From an uncultured Flavobacteriales bacterium (lineage in GTDB: Bacteria > Bacteroidota > Bacteroidia > Flavobacteriales_D > Sanyastnellaceae), in contig CAJQIB010000028.1 in NCBI GenBank assembly GCA_905478325.1, forward strand, positions 17,168 to 81,167: DNA of 64,000 nucleotides, given 5' to 3'. A program made the position numbers and the translations under genes. Every line of letters starts with the position of its first letter. The first letter of the stretch is position 1. The notes below the pieces were generated by a model, which searched no databases, was not told the DNA's origin, and saw nothing but the letters and a program-made list of their open reading frames with translations. Of this stretch, positions 18,773-27,337 are shown piece by piece.

Positions 18773-20191
18773 TCATTCAAATTCTGAAAGCGCACGTTTC
18801 AGTTGAGTTTGGGCATTGAGCCAGTCCAAAACAGCCGATAGACTATTGCCTTGGGCTTCGAGTAATTGATTGCGCGCTTGGGTCCACTCAAAGGAAGAGA
18901 CCAAGCCTTCTTGGTAGGCCGAATACGTCTGGTCAAAAATTCGCTGTGCAATGGTCTCTGCGCTGGTACGATTTTGATATGCCATCATGGCCAATTCCAA
19001 TGTCAGACGCGCGTTGTCAAATTCCATTTGAGTGGACTGGCGCAGTTGCTCCAATCCAATGATGGCTCGATCTTCCTGAATGCGTTTCTTCTCGACCTGT
19101 TGCTTTCCACCAAAACTCGTCCACAAGGGCATGCTAAAATTCACTCCCCACAACTGGATCGGGTACCAATTGCCATCGCTTTGGAAGAAGTTAAACGCGT
19201 CCCGCTGTGCGTTGCCTTGATTGGTGTAAAAAGCGGATACCTGAGGTAGACCTTTGGCCTGTTGGTTGCGCACGTCTAAACCCGCTAATTCAACATACGA
19301 TTCCTGGAGTTGAATTCCTGGAAGCGAGCTCGCGTTGAAGGGTTGAGACAACAGTCCCAATCCCTTTACGCGACTCAACAGGTCCTCCAAAGAGTCCTCT
19401 AATATCAAGTCCATCGTGGGATCCACTCCCATCTGAAAGCGCAAGAGGGCTAACGTTAGCGGCACTTGAAGCTTTGCGGAAGACCATTCGAGTTCGAGTT
19501 CCTGAACGGCAAGTTCCAGCTGATCCACGGCGATTTGATTGACAAACCCTTCGGAATACACTTGTTGCGTCTCCTTTAAGCTGGTTTGTACGAGCTCCAG
19601 CGCTTGTTCTAAAATAAGGGCGCCTTGAGCCGCCCCAAGCGCCACATGGTATGCCTGCGCAACCTGTTCTCGCACCTCATCCGCCGTTCGCTCAATGGAT
19701 TGGTCCTTGGATTCAGCGTACAATTGAGCTGCGCGCAGGCCCACAAAATAGGATCCACTAAAAACCAATTGCGTGGCTTGAACTCCAACATTCGCTGTGT
19801 GGTTTTGACCAAATTGCAATTCAGACAGCGCATTCGGATCAGATGGAGGTGCATTCAACGCAACGCCCGTTTCCTCTGCAACACCCGACAAAAAATCATT
19901 GAAATACGATGGCAGTCCGAACGCATCAGCCGGAACTACCTGCGTTGGGATGTCAATGTACTGGCTGTAGTCTGCTACCAAGTTAATTTGCGGCAAGCCC
20001 GAAGCGAGCAACTCCTTGACGTCTCGCTCAGCCTGGGCCTTATCAAGTCGAGCATACTGCATGGAGAAAGCCTGTTTCAGCGCGATGTCTTGGGCTTCGG
20101 CCAAAGTCACTTGAAGGGTCTTCGGGTTTTGGGCCGACGCGGTGCCACTGCAGAGTCCTATGAACAGGATAAAAATGAAGGAAAATCTCAT
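18773..20191 (-). CDS. TolC-family outer-membrane efflux channel
   Basis: Forms the outer-membrane exit duct of the tripartite pump. The 472-residue protein starts with a signal peptide ending at SGTASAQN (about residue 21), followed by two related alpha-helical repeats (LAEAQDIALKQAFSMQYARLDKAQ; LRQSTQMEFDNARLTLELAMMAYQNR) characteristic of the OEP fold. It overlaps the upstream tetR stop codon by ATGA and is followed 4 nt later by the adaptor gene. Confidence 0.93.
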   Translation of the reverse strand: MRFSFIFILFIGLCSGTASAQNPKTLQVTLAEAQDIALKQAFSMQYARLDKAQAERDVKELLASGLPQINLVADYSQYIDIPTQVVPADAFGLPSYFNDFLSGVAEETGVALNAPPSDPNALSELQFGQNHTANVGVQATQLVFSGSYFVGLRAAQLYAESKDQSIERTADEVREQVAQAYHVALGAAQGALILEQALELVQTSLKETQQVYSEGFVNQIAVDQLELAVQELELEWSSAKLQVPLTLALLRFQMGVDPTMDLILEDSLEDLLSRVKGLGLLSQPFNASSLPGIQLQESYVELAGLDVRNQQAKGLPQVSAFYTNQGNAQRDAFNFFQSDGNWYPIQLWGVNFSMPLWTSFGGKQQVEKKRIQEDRAIIGLEQLRQSTQMEFDNARLTLELAMMAYQNRTSAETIAQRIFDQTYSAYQEGLVSSFEWTQARNQLLEAQGNSLSAVLDWLNAQTQLKRALSEFE

Positions 20192-20838
20192 GATACGGGA
20201 TGAAAGTCTGCTGCCAACTTGTTTTGCAAGTAGTCCAAACCCATAGGGCTTGAAATGGCATGGATGTGATACAAAGCCGATTGCAAATACAATTGAGCGA
20301 TGGGCTTGTGATTCGATGTGTCTTGAGCCATTTCTCGAACAGTCGAGCTAATGGAAACGAGGAATTGTGCAGCGACCCCTGGATCTACTTCCTGGCGGTA
20401 AACACCCTCGTCCTGGCCTCTTTTTATGTTGCTCTCGACAGCGCCAAGTAAAATCGCATCCCTGCTATTGATCAGGTTTGAAAATGCAATGGGGTGGTAC
20501 TTCTGAAGATCGTACAGAATACTCGGATGCATCTGTGATACGACCTGGTGCACATGCTTCATGATGCGCAATTCGCTATCAATGGCATTCCCCTCCGCGC
20601 TCGACGCCTCAGTAATAATGCTCTCCAACTCCAAGCAATGTTGCTCCATTCCCAACTGAATCAACTCTTTTTTGTCTTGAAAGTGCTTATAAAGCGTCTT
20701 CTTAGAGACTCCCAATTCTCGAGCCAAATCCTCCATGTTGACGGACTTGATGCCGCAGCGCAAGAATACAGCCATGGCTTTTTTCACCAAGTCTTTTGCA
20801 GCTTCTTGCAGCAAATTGAATGCGGGACACGTGTTCAT
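20188..20838 (-). CDS. TetR/AcrR-family transcriptional regulator of the efflux operon
   Basis: A 216-residue one-component regulator. The N-terminal helix-turn-helix NMEDLARELGVSKKTLYKHF (about residues 34-53) is a textbook TetR DNA-binding domain; the C-terminal two thirds is helical and variable, as expected for a ligand pocket. It is the first gene of tetR-tolC-adaptor-RND and overlaps tolC by ATGA, so it probably autoregulates the entire operon. A promoter element and an 8-bp inverted repeat lie directly upstream. The inducing ligand cannot be inferred. Confidence 0.92.
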   Translation of the reverse strand: MNTCPAFNLLQEAAKDLVKKAMAVFLRCGIKSVNMEDLARELGVSKKTLYKHFQDKKELIQLGMEQHCLELESIITEASSAEGNAIDSELRIMKHVHQVVSQMHPSILYDLQKYHPIAFSNLINSRDAILLGAVESNIKRGQDEGVYRQEVDPGVAAQFLVSISSTVREMAQDTSNHKPIAQLYLQSALYHIHAISSPMGLDYLQNKLAADFHPVS

Positions 20839-20846
20839 TGCGGCCG

Positions 20847-20854
20847 CAAAAGTA
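20847..20854 (-). promoter_or_regulatory. Promoter -7 element of the tetR-efflux operon
   Basis: Minus-strand TACTTTTG (20854-20847) matches TAnnTTTG and lies 8 nt before the tetR ATG. A TTG is present 14 nt further upstream. Confidence 0.5.
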
Positions 20855-20871
20855 CTACCATATGTCTACAA

Positions 20872-20902
20872 TGGAAACGAAAAGTGTGTTAAAACGTTTC
20901 CA
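20872..20902. promoter_or_regulatory. 8-bp inverted repeat upstream of tetR: candidate operator (or hutU terminator)
   Basis: TGGAAACG (20872-20879) and CGTTTCCA (20895-20902) are exact inverted copies separated by 15 AT-rich bases. The proximal arm begins 18 bp beyond the -7 element, overlapping the expected -33 region, a sensible place for a TetR-family operator. It also begins 5 nt after the hutU stop codon and could act as a weak terminator there, though the T-tail is poor. Confidence 0.45.
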
Positions 20903-20907
20903 ACAAG

Positions 20908-22938
20908 TCAATCAAAGGCTTGGTCAATGACCGCGTCTGAGGCGTGTTGAGCCACGGTGACTTGCAATAACGGCTCGCGTTCCATGGCCCGTTGGATGGC
21001 CCATTCTGCCCCTTTATTTCGCGCCCAACTTCGACGCGCGATGCCATTGTTGACGTCCCAATGCAGCATCGCTTTCAGTCGCCGTTCAGCATCTGAACTT
21101 CCGTCGATGACCATGCCAAACCCGCCATTCACAACTTCTCCCCAACCAACACCGCCTCCGTTGTGCAGCGAAATCCACGTCGCTCCGCGGAACGCATCAC
21201 CCGCAAAGTTCTGCACCGCCATGTCGGCTGTAAACGCCGATCCATCATAGATGTTGGACGTCTCCCGATACGGCGAATCTGTGCCGCTGACATCATGGTG
21301 ATCTCGGCCCAACACCACCGGCCCTTTCAATCGACCGTCCGCAATGGCGTCATTGAATGCTTTCGCGATGAGCATGCGGCCTTCTGCGTCGGCGTAAAGA
21401 ATGCGGGCTTGAGAGCCAACAACCAGCCGATTTGCTTTTGCTCCTTGAATCCAGCGGATATTGTCCTCCATCTGCTGACGAATTTCAGCGGGTGCCTCTT
21501 TCATGAGTGCTTCCAATACGTCGCAAGCGATGCCATCGGTCACTTCCAAATCCGCAGGATCTCCACTTCCACACACCCAACGAAACGGTCCAAACCCAAA
21601 ATCAAAACACATCGGACCCATGATATCCTGGACATAGCTTGGATATCGAAATTCAAGCCCACTTGGAGCCATCACGTCTGCTCCTGCGCGCGATGCCTCC
21701 AATAAAAAAGCATTGCCATAATCAAAGAAGTACGTACCGCGTGCCGTGTGCTTGTTGACCGCTGCAGCATGACGAACCAAGGAGGCTTTCACGCAGGCTT
21801 CAAATTTTTCAGGGTCATGCGCCATCATCTCGTTGGCTTCTTCAAACTCCAATCCCATGGGGTAGTATCCACCTGCCCAAGGATTGTGTAGGGATGTCTG
21901 GTCTGAACCCAGGTCCACAAAAACCTGGGCCTCATCAAATGCTTCCCACACATCCACGACATTGCCGATGTAGGCATACGATTCTGCGCGTTTTGCCAAA
22001 ACAGAGGCTTTCACTTGCGTGACCAAGTCGTTCACATCTTCAATCAAATGATCCACCCACCCTTGTTCGTGACGCTTGCGCGCTGCGACCGGATTGACCT
22101 CAGCTGTGACGCTGACGACACCCGCAATATTGCCTGCTTTGGGTTGAGCGCCGCTCATCCCACCCAATCCGGCGGTTACGAATAGTTTACCTGCTGTTCC
22201 TGTACCTGTTTTGTCGTTCATACGAACGGCATTGAGCACCGTGATGGTCGTACCGTGAACGATGCCTTGAGGGCCGATGTACATGTAAGACCCTGCTGTC
22301 ATTTGACCGTACTGTGAAACGCCCATCGCGTTCATACGCTCCCAATCATCTGGCTTCGAGTAGTTTGGAATAACCATGCCATTGGTAGCAACAACGCGCG
22401 GAGCTTCCTTATTGGAAGGAAACAACCCCATGGGGTGTCCACTGTAAATCGCCAACGTCTGCTCTTCCGTCATTTCGCTGAGATACCGCATGGTCAAGCG
22501 GTATTGTGCCCAATTCTGGAAAACACCACCGTTCCCGCCATATGTAATCAACTCATCGGGGTGTTGAGCCACTGCGGGGTCCAGATTGTTCTGGATCATC
22601 AACATGATTCCTGCAGCTTGGGTACAACGAGATGGATAGCTCTCGATGGGCCGCGCGTGCATGGAGTAGGTCGGCTTCAAACGGTACATGTATATCCGTC
22701 CAAAGTCTTTGAGTTCTTGAGCAAATTCTGGGGCCAACACTTCGTGCTGATCCGATGGAAAATAACGCAACGCATTGCGCAACGCCAGTTTTTTCTCTAC
22801 GGCCGTCAGGATGTCCTTTCGAACGGGCGCGTGGCTCCATTCATCTGACCGCGCTTTAAAAGCGGGCAATTCCGAAGGAATTCCCTCTGCAATAGCCGCA
22901 TGAAACGCTTGATTGGTTGTACTCGATTCGTGCTTCAT
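20908..22938 (-). CDS. hutU: Urocanate hydratase
   Basis: Second enzyme of histidine breakdown, converting urocanate to imidazolone propionate with tightly bound NAD+. The 676-residue protein is the long form seen in Bacteroidetes and eukaryotes, compared with about 556 residues in proteobacteria. Family stretches include TYGGNGGVFQNWAQYRLTM, YSGHPMGLFPS, the glycine-rich VTAGLGGMSGAQPKAGNIAG and the cofactor/active-site region VLGRDHHDVSGTDSPYRET with ISLHNGGGVGWGEVVNGG. No hutH, hutI or hutG is in the window, so the other hut genes must lie elsewhere or be absent. Confidence 0.95.
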   Translation of the reverse strand: MKHESSTTNQAFHAAIAEGIPSELPAFKARSDEWSHAPVRKDILTAVEKKLALRNALRYFPSDQHEVLAPEFAQELKDFGRIYMYRLKPTYSMHARPIESYPSRCTQAAGIMLMIQNNLDPAVAQHPDELITYGGNGGVFQNWAQYRLTMRYLSEMTEEQTLAIYSGHPMGLFPSNKEAPRVVATNGMVIPNYSKPDDWERMNAMGVSQYGQMTAGSYMYIGPQGIVHGTTITVLNAVRMNDKTGTGTAGKLFVTAGLGGMSGAQPKAGNIAGVVSVTAEVNPVAARKRHEQGWVDHLIEDVNDLVTQVKASVLAKRAESYAYIGNVVDVWEAFDEAQVFVDLGSDQTSLHNPWAGGYYPMGLEFEEANEMMAHDPEKFEACVKASLVRHAAAVNKHTARGTYFFDYGNAFLLEASRAGADVMAPSGLEFRYPSYVQDIMGPMCFDFGFGPFRWVCGSGDPADLEVTDGIACDVLEALMKEAPAEIRQQMEDNIRWIQGAKANRLVVGSQARILYADAEGRMLIAKAFNDAIADGRLKGPVVLGRDHHDVSGTDSPYRETSNIYDGSAFTADMAVQNFAGDAFRGATWISLHNGGGVGWGEVVNGGFGMVIDGSSDAERRLKAMLHWDVNNGIARRSWARNKGAEWAIQRAMEREPLLQVTVAQHASDAVIDQAFD

Positions 22939-23021
22939 CCTTTGTTCGTTTTTCCCGTGCGTTTATCATAGCCGAATGGACAATGTTTGCATCCACTCAA
23001 ACAACAATGACCCCGCTTGAG

Positions 23022-23045
23022 GTGGTATTGTTCCGTGAACACCAC
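23022..23045. promoter_or_regulatory. Nested inverted repeat in the hutU / PLP-enzyme intergenic region
   Basis: TGTTC (23029-23033) and GAACA (23037-23041) flank CGT, and outer arms GTGG/CCAC extend the symmetry with a 3-nt bulge. It sits in the 176-bp region between divergent hutU and the PLP-enzyme gene. It could be an operator for either; nothing else supports the call. Confidence 0.3.
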
Positions 23046-23114
23046 AAATCCTTCCGGACTGTGATAAAAATCTCCTGGTTCCAAATCGTCCCGCATGTTG
23101 CAAATTTACCATCT

Positions 23115-24083
23115 ATGAAGTCGACTGACATCCCCACATGGCCCCAACCTAAAACTGAGCGTGTCAATTGGTCTGTTTCAGAGCATGCTGGCGTGGATTT
23201 GTGGGTGCGCCGTTTGGATGCCATTCCTGGGCCTTCCCCAGGAAACAAAGCCTGGAAACTTCACTGGCATTTAGAAAAAGCACAGCAAACCGTTTCCAAG
23301 TCCCTCCTCACTTTTGGAGGGCCCTGGTCCAATCACCTCCATGCCGTTGCAGCCGCTGGTCGCGTTCGAGGCATCCGAACCATTGGCGTTGTCCGAGGGG
23401 AGCGCCCCTCAAATGAAGAAGACCTCACGGCGACCTTGCGCGATTGCGAAGCATGGGGGATGATATTGTTTTTCGTGAGCCGCGCTGAATATGCTGAAAA
23501 GCACACTGATTTTTTCAAGGCTTGGCTGCGTGATCAGTTTGGTAACCCCTGGGTTGTTCCTGAAGGAGGAGCCGATGCTTGGGGGGTCATGGGAAGTCAA
23601 AAACTCATAGAACCCGATGACATCAATACCCCTTGGGATGCCATTTTAGTGGCTGCTGGAACCGGCACTACGGCCGCCGGAATGGCCCTTGGGCTCAGGG
23701 GATCGTGCCCTTTAATTGTTTGCAGTGCCTTGAAAGGATGGAAGCCTTTGGAAGCGATTCAAACGTTGATTCAATCCACAGTCAATGATGGCCTTTGGGC
23801 TGACGATTTGCTTGGGAATATCGCGTCATGGGAAGATGCGCATGAGGGTGGGTTTGCAAAACAATCGCCTGAATTGATGACATGCATGAACGCCTGGGAA
23901 GACGAAACACACATTGAATTGGATGCCGTGTATACCGGAAAACTTGTGCTCGCACTGAAGCGGCGATTGGAAATGGACCTGGTCAACCGTCCCGCATTTT
24001 TATCTCGAGGTGCTCGAATCTTGATGCTTCACAGTGGCGGATTGCAAGGAAATCGATCTTGGAAAACGAAATACAAGCGTTGA
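23115..24083 (+). CDS. PLP-dependent ACC deaminase / D-cysteine desulfhydrase-like enzyme
   Basis: A 322-residue fold-type II PLP enzyme. The family motif GNKAWKL places the PLP lysine at K45. LTFGGPWSNHLHAVAAAGR corresponds to the substrate-contacting SNH loop, and ILVAAGTGTTAAGMALGL to the phosphate-binding glycine loop. Flavobacterial members are annotated as 1-aminocyclopropane-1-carboxylate deaminase/D-cysteine desulfhydrase; the true substrate is uncertain. I use ATG 23115 (MKSTDIP); the open frame upstream overlaps the start of hutU and is not family-like. It is followed 70 nt later by the PurF-like gene, which has its own promoter. Confidence 0.82.
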   Translation: MKSTDIPTWPQPKTERVNWSVSEHAGVDLWVRRLDAIPGPSPGNKAWKLHWHLEKAQQTVSKSLLTFGGPWSNHLHAVAAAGRVRGIRTIGVVRGERPSNEEDLTATLRDCEAWGMILFFVSRAEYAEKHTDFFKAWLRDQFGNPWVVPEGGADAWGVMGSQKLIEPDDINTPWDAILVAAGTGTTAAGMALGLRGSCPLIVCSALKGWKPLEAIQTLIQSTVNDGLWADDLLGNIASWEDAHEGGFAKQSPELMTCMNAWEDETHIELDAVYTGKLVLALKRRLEMDLVNRPAFLSRGARILMLHSGGLQGNRSWKTKYKR

Positions 24084-24107
24084 GGCGCACCGTGCTGCTC
24101 CGCGCAC

Positions 24108-24115
24108 TAAATTTG
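24108..24115 (+). promoter_or_regulatory. Promoter -7 element of the PurF-type gene
   Basis: TAAATTTG matches TAnnTTTG and lies 38 nt before the ATG at 24154. No well-spaced TTG is seen (the nearest upstream is 25 nt away). Confidence 0.45.
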
Positions 24116-24153
24116 GCACTCATCATCCACCAAGACCTCTTTTTTCGCATTCT

Positions 24154-26049
24154 ATGAGTGATTTCCTTCAGCACGAATGTGGCATCGCAATGATGCGGCT
24201 TAAGAAGCCTTTGCAGCATTACATTGACAAGTATGGCACCGCGTTTTACGGTCTCAATAAGATGTACCTGCTTATGGAAAAGCAGCACAACCGAGGTCAG
24301 GATGGTGCGGGATTGGCCAACATCAAATTGGATGTCCCCGCTGGAAGCCGGTACATCTCGCGGGTCCGTTCCGTAGACTCCCGCCCTATTCATGATGTGT
24401 TTTCGCGCATTATGCCTCGATTTGAGGGCTTGACCACCGAACAACTCCAAGACGCTGAATTCCTACAACGCGAGTTTGCCTTTACCGGGGAATTGTTTTT
24501 AGCGCATCTGCGTTACGGCACCTATGGAAAAAACGAAGTGGAGAACTGCCACCCTTTTCTCCGTCAAAATAACTGGAGGACACGAAACTTGGTGGTGGCC
24601 GGCAACTTCAACATGACCAATACAGATGAGCTTTTCCAAAAGCTTGTCGCGTTGGGACAGCACCCGAAGGAGGAGGCCGATACCGTCACCATCTTGGAGC
24701 GCATTGGTCACTTCCTCGATGAGGAAAATCAACTGCTTTTTGACAAGCTAAAGAAGGACGGTATTGACGATCATCGCGAAATCAGCGCACGCATTGGCGA
24801 GTCGCTTGATGTTCAGAAAATACTTACACATGCGGCCAATTCATTGGATGGCGGGTATGTCATGTGCGGTCTCATTGGACATGGCGATGCCTTTGTCATG
24901 CGCGACCCCAATGGAATTCGACCTGCGTTCTGGTTTGAAGATGATGAGGTTGTCGTGGTGGCCAGTGAGCGCCCAGTCATCCAAACAGCTTTTAACTTGT
25001 CAGCAGATCAGATCCAAGAGGTCGCCCCTGGACATGCGTTGATTATCAAGCGTGACGGTTCTGTTTCCATGCCTCAGGTGAAACAACCGGGCGAGCAGAA
25101 ATCGTGCAGTTTTGAGCGGATTTATTTCAGCCGAGGAAACGACGCATCCATTTACAACGAGCGCAAGGCTTTGGGACGGTATTTGGTCCCGAAGATTTTG
25201 GAGGCTGTGGAACACGATCTAGAACATACCGTCACCAGTTTCATTCCAAACACCGCTGAAGTTTCATTCTATGGCCTCATCAAGGGAATGGAGGACTACC
25301 TCAACCAAGCCAAGATTGCGCGCATCATTGGGTTGGGTTCAAATCCGAATCCTGGAGAAATCCAAGACATCCTGAGTGAACGCATGCGCATCGAAAAGGT
25401 CGCCATCAAGGATGCGAAGTTGCGCACGTTCATTACAGAGGATGCCAACCGCGATGACCTGGTGGCGCACGTTTATGACATCGCTTATGGCACTGTTGAA
25501 GCGGGAGTTGATAATTTGGTTGTGATTGATGACAGCATCGTTCGTGGAACCACGCTGAAAAAATCCATTCTGAGGATCTTAGATCGCTTGGGTCCAAAAC
25601 GCATCGTCGTCGCGTCCAGCGCTCCGCAAATCCGATACCCCGATTGCTATGGCATTGACATGGCCCGGATGGGTGACTTCATTGCTTTCCAAGCAGCTGT
25701 TAGCTTGATTAAGAAACGCGGATTGGAACACATTCTAACGGAAACCCTTGCTGCATGCAAAGCACAGGTTGAATTACCGAAAGAAGACAACGTCAACCAG
25801 GTTAAAGCGGTTTACGACCCCTTTACTCCCGAAGAAATCAGTGAGGAAATTTCATTGCTGCTGACACCGGTAGGGATGAAAGCGGAAGTCAAAATCGTCT
25901 ATCAAAGCATTGAAGGACTCCATGCCTCTTGCCCTGACCACACCGGTGACTGGTACTTCACTGGTGATTTTCCGACACCCGGCGGTCACAAAGTCGTAAA
26001 CCGGGCGTTTGTGTATTACATGGAAGGCCGGAGCGAACGGGCCTACTAA
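24154..26049 (+). CDS. purF: Amidophosphoribosyltransferase, long PurF-type
   Basis: First committed step of purine synthesis: transfers glutamine ammonia to PRPP. From ATG 24154 (631 residues) the N-terminal glutaminase domain starts with a short propeptide and Cys9 in HECGIAMMRL, followed by KQHNRGQDGAGLA and LAHLRYGTYG. The phosphoribosyltransferase domain has VVIDDSIVRGTTLKKS near residue 455. It is more than 100 residues longer than standard PurF. Bacteroidetes often carry such a long version beside a conventional one (from memory), so it may be a paralogue. The frame is open to 24034, but that part overlaps the preceding gene. Its stop is 1 nt from the convergent neighbour's. Confidence 0.88.
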   Translation: MSDFLQHECGIAMMRLKKPLQHYIDKYGTAFYGLNKMYLLMEKQHNRGQDGAGLANIKLDVPAGSRYISRVRSVDSRPIHDVFSRIMPRFEGLTTEQLQDAEFLQREFAFTGELFLAHLRYGTYGKNEVENCHPFLRQNNWRTRNLVVAGNFNMTNTDELFQKLVALGQHPKEEADTVTILERIGHFLDEENQLLFDKLKKDGIDDHREISARIGESLDVQKILTHAANSLDGGYVMCGLIGHGDAFVMRDPNGIRPAFWFEDDEVVVVASERPVIQTAFNLSADQIQEVAPGHALIIKRDGSVSMPQVKQPGEQKSCSFERIYFSRGNDASIYNERKALGRYLVPKILEAVEHDLEHTVTSFIPNTAEVSFYGLIKGMEDYLNQAKIARIIGLGSNPNPGEIQDILSERMRIEKVAIKDAKLRTFITEDANRDDLVAHVYDIAYGTVEAGVDNLVVIDDSIVRGTTLKKSILRILDRLGPKRIVVASSAPQIRYPDCYGIDMARMGDFIAFQAAVSLIKKRGLEHILTETLAACKAQVELPKEDNVNQVKAVYDPFTPEEISEEISLLLTPVGMKAEVKIVYQSIEGLHASCPDHTGDWYFTGDFPTPGGHKVVNRAFVYYMEGRSERAY

Positions 26050-26050
26050 C

Positions 26051-27037
26051 TCAATGCGCGATCACCAGGCGTTGCGCTTGTTCTGTGCGGCTTGAGCGCA
26101 CGAGATAAACACCTTCTGCGAGTCCGCTGACATCCATATTCAAGGATGGTTGGCCAAAAGTGAATTGACTTTGCATCACGAGCGTACCGTCCATCGACAC
26201 CACTTCAATGGTTTCTGAAGACAATCCAGTGCTTCGAAAAAAGGTAACCGCGTCTGAAGCAGGGTTGGGCATCATGCCCCATGTCGGCAATGAAGTAACC
26301 TCTTCTATTCCGAGCACATAGCTATCCATCCATATGCTGTAGTCATAAGAATTCGAGACAGGAGTGCCACCAACCGGAACATCGTAGGTCGAGACTTGCA
26401 CCGCTCCCATAAGTGCAAAGGCGTAATCGCTCGATATTAAAGCATCCGACTCAACAGTGAGTTCCAACGTTCCCGCGAAAGTCGAGTCCAAAAGCACTTC
26501 TGTTGAATGAATGTGATACACATCCTCATACACTTCTCCGCCGGGCAATGTCAATGAACCGGATGACAGGCATTCGGACACGATTGATCCCGTTCTATAA
26601 ATGGTAATTCCCGCCGCCCCGAATTCTGCGAGATACGTGTCTGGCCAAGATTCTCCCACAGCAAAAGGATACGGCAGAGCAACAGCAGGGTCGGAATAGA
26701 TCACAACCAAAGTACCATCGGTACCCCCATGGAACGCGGCATTATCATCAAAAGAATAGTATGTATCCTCATCTCCATCATCTATTACATAGGTGGCGTT
26801 GGGAAAGGACTTGCCCAATGAAGAACTTGCTGCATCGCCAATGCTAAACCCAAGCGACTGCTCAGGCAACAGCGCACTGAAGTCCCAATTCTGATTGGAG
26901 GTTCCCGTGTCCTCAATGACCACATAAGCTCCAAGCATCCGTATTGTCGATTCACCCGCTTCAATCGGTGGCGACATCAATTGAGCACTCAAAGCCACGG
27001 GTAGAAAGAGAAGAATGGCGGCTATGTGTCGAATCAT
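26051..27037 (-). CDS. Secreted protein with T9SS type A sorting domain
   Basis: A 328-residue protein of unknown function. MIRHIAAILLFLPVALSAQ is a signal peptide. The C-terminal 75-80 residues form a type A T9SS sorting domain (GMMPNPASDAVTFF, VVSMDGTLVMQSQF, LAEGVYLVRSSRTEQAQRLVIAH). The middle part (SNQNWDFSAL, SYDYSIWMDSYVLGI) resembles uncharacterised beta-rich flavobacterial secreted proteins. ATG 27037 fits the signal peptide; the frame extends upstream through the tRNA gene, which cannot be coding. A TAnnTTTG element precedes it. Confidence 0.8.
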   Translation of the reverse strand: MIRHIAAILLFLPVALSAQLMSPPIEAGESTIRMLGAYVVIEDTGTSNQNWDFSALLPEQSLGFSIGDAASSSLGKSFPNATYVIDDGDEDTYYSFDDNAAFHGGTDGTLVVIYSDPAVALPYPFAVGESWPDTYLAEFGAAGITIYRTGSIVSECLSSGSLTLPGGEVYEDVYHIHSTEVLLDSTFAGTLELTVESDALISSDYAFALMGAVQVSTYDVPVGGTPVSNSYDYSIWMDSYVLGIEEVTSLPTWGMMPNPASDAVTFFRSTGLSSETIEVVSMDGTLVMQSQFTFGQPSLNMDVSGLAEGVYLVRSSRTEQAQRLVIAH

Positions 27038-27062
27038 GACTTGAACGTTAAGGGGTTGGGTC

Positions 27063-27070
27063 CAAATATA
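27063..27070 (-). promoter_or_regulatory. Promoter -7 element of the T9SS cargo gene
   Basis: Minus-strand TATATTTG (27070-27063) matches TAnnTTTG, 25 nt ahead of the ATG at 27037, and lies downstream of the tRNA terminator. Confidence 0.5.
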
Positions 27071-27124
27071 CCGACATGAAACCCTGAATTTATTGATTCG
27101 AATGCCTAAAAGGCCTTCAACAGA

Positions 27125-27151
27125 AAAGCGCCTCCACAAGGGAAGCGCTTT
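27125..27151 (-). terminator. Terminator hairpin after tRNA-Leu
   Basis: The minus strand from 27151 to 27125 folds into an 11-bp stem: AAAGCGC pairs with GCGCTTT, then TTCC with GGAG through one wobble pair, with a 5-nt loop. A short T-run ends the stem. It lies 10 nt after the tRNA 3' end. Confidence 0.6.
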
Positions 27152-27161
27152 ACATTGTTTG

Positions 27162-27243
27162 TACCCGGAGTGGGAATCGAACCCACACTCCTTTCGGAAC
27201 ACGAGTTTGAGTCGTGCGCGTCTACCAGTTCCGCCATCCGGGC
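27162..27243 (-). tRNA. tRNA-Leu (anticodon CAA)
   Basis: The minus strand gives an 82-nt class II tRNA. The acceptor stem GCCCGGA pairs with TCCGGGT through one G-T wobble, followed by discriminator A. The D-arm has GGTAGACGC. The anticodon stem CACGA/TCGTG encloses the loop CTCAAAC with CAA at positions 34-36. There is a long variable arm (TTCCGAAAGGAG), and the T-arm contains GGTTCGAATCC. The anticodon reads UUG. CCA is not encoded. A promoter lies upstream and a hairpin terminator downstream. Confidence 0.95.
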
Positions 27244-27252
27244 AAGGGTCGA

Positions 27253-27278
27253 CAAAAATAGTAAAGGATTCGTAGCAA
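27253..27278 (-). promoter_or_regulatory. tRNA-Leu promoter
   Basis: Minus-strand TATTTTTG (27260-27253) matches TAnnTTTG. TTG (27278-27276) lies 15 nt upstream, close to the 16-nt spacing of the TonB receptor promoter. The -7 element ends 9 nt before the tRNA 5' end. Confidence 0.6.
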
Positions 27279-27337
27279 TCTGCAATTATCTGCACGTTCT
27301 TCGCGCGGCGAAACGTTTACCCCTTCGCAAGACACCC

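Noticed and set aside
20826..20837. ACACGTGT palindrome at the tetR start codon as a parS or operator site
   Set aside because: It shares only the CACGTG core with parS, and it lies inside the first codons of tetR; the upstream 8-bp inverted repeat is a better operator candidate.
22917..23114. N-terminal extension of the PLP enzyme
   Set aside because: Overlaps the hutU start codon on the other strand and is not family-like; the region is a divergent promoter.
27155..27337. N-terminal extension of TypA through the tRNA region
   Set aside because: The frame runs antisense through tRNA-Leu; the family start at 27338 is clear.
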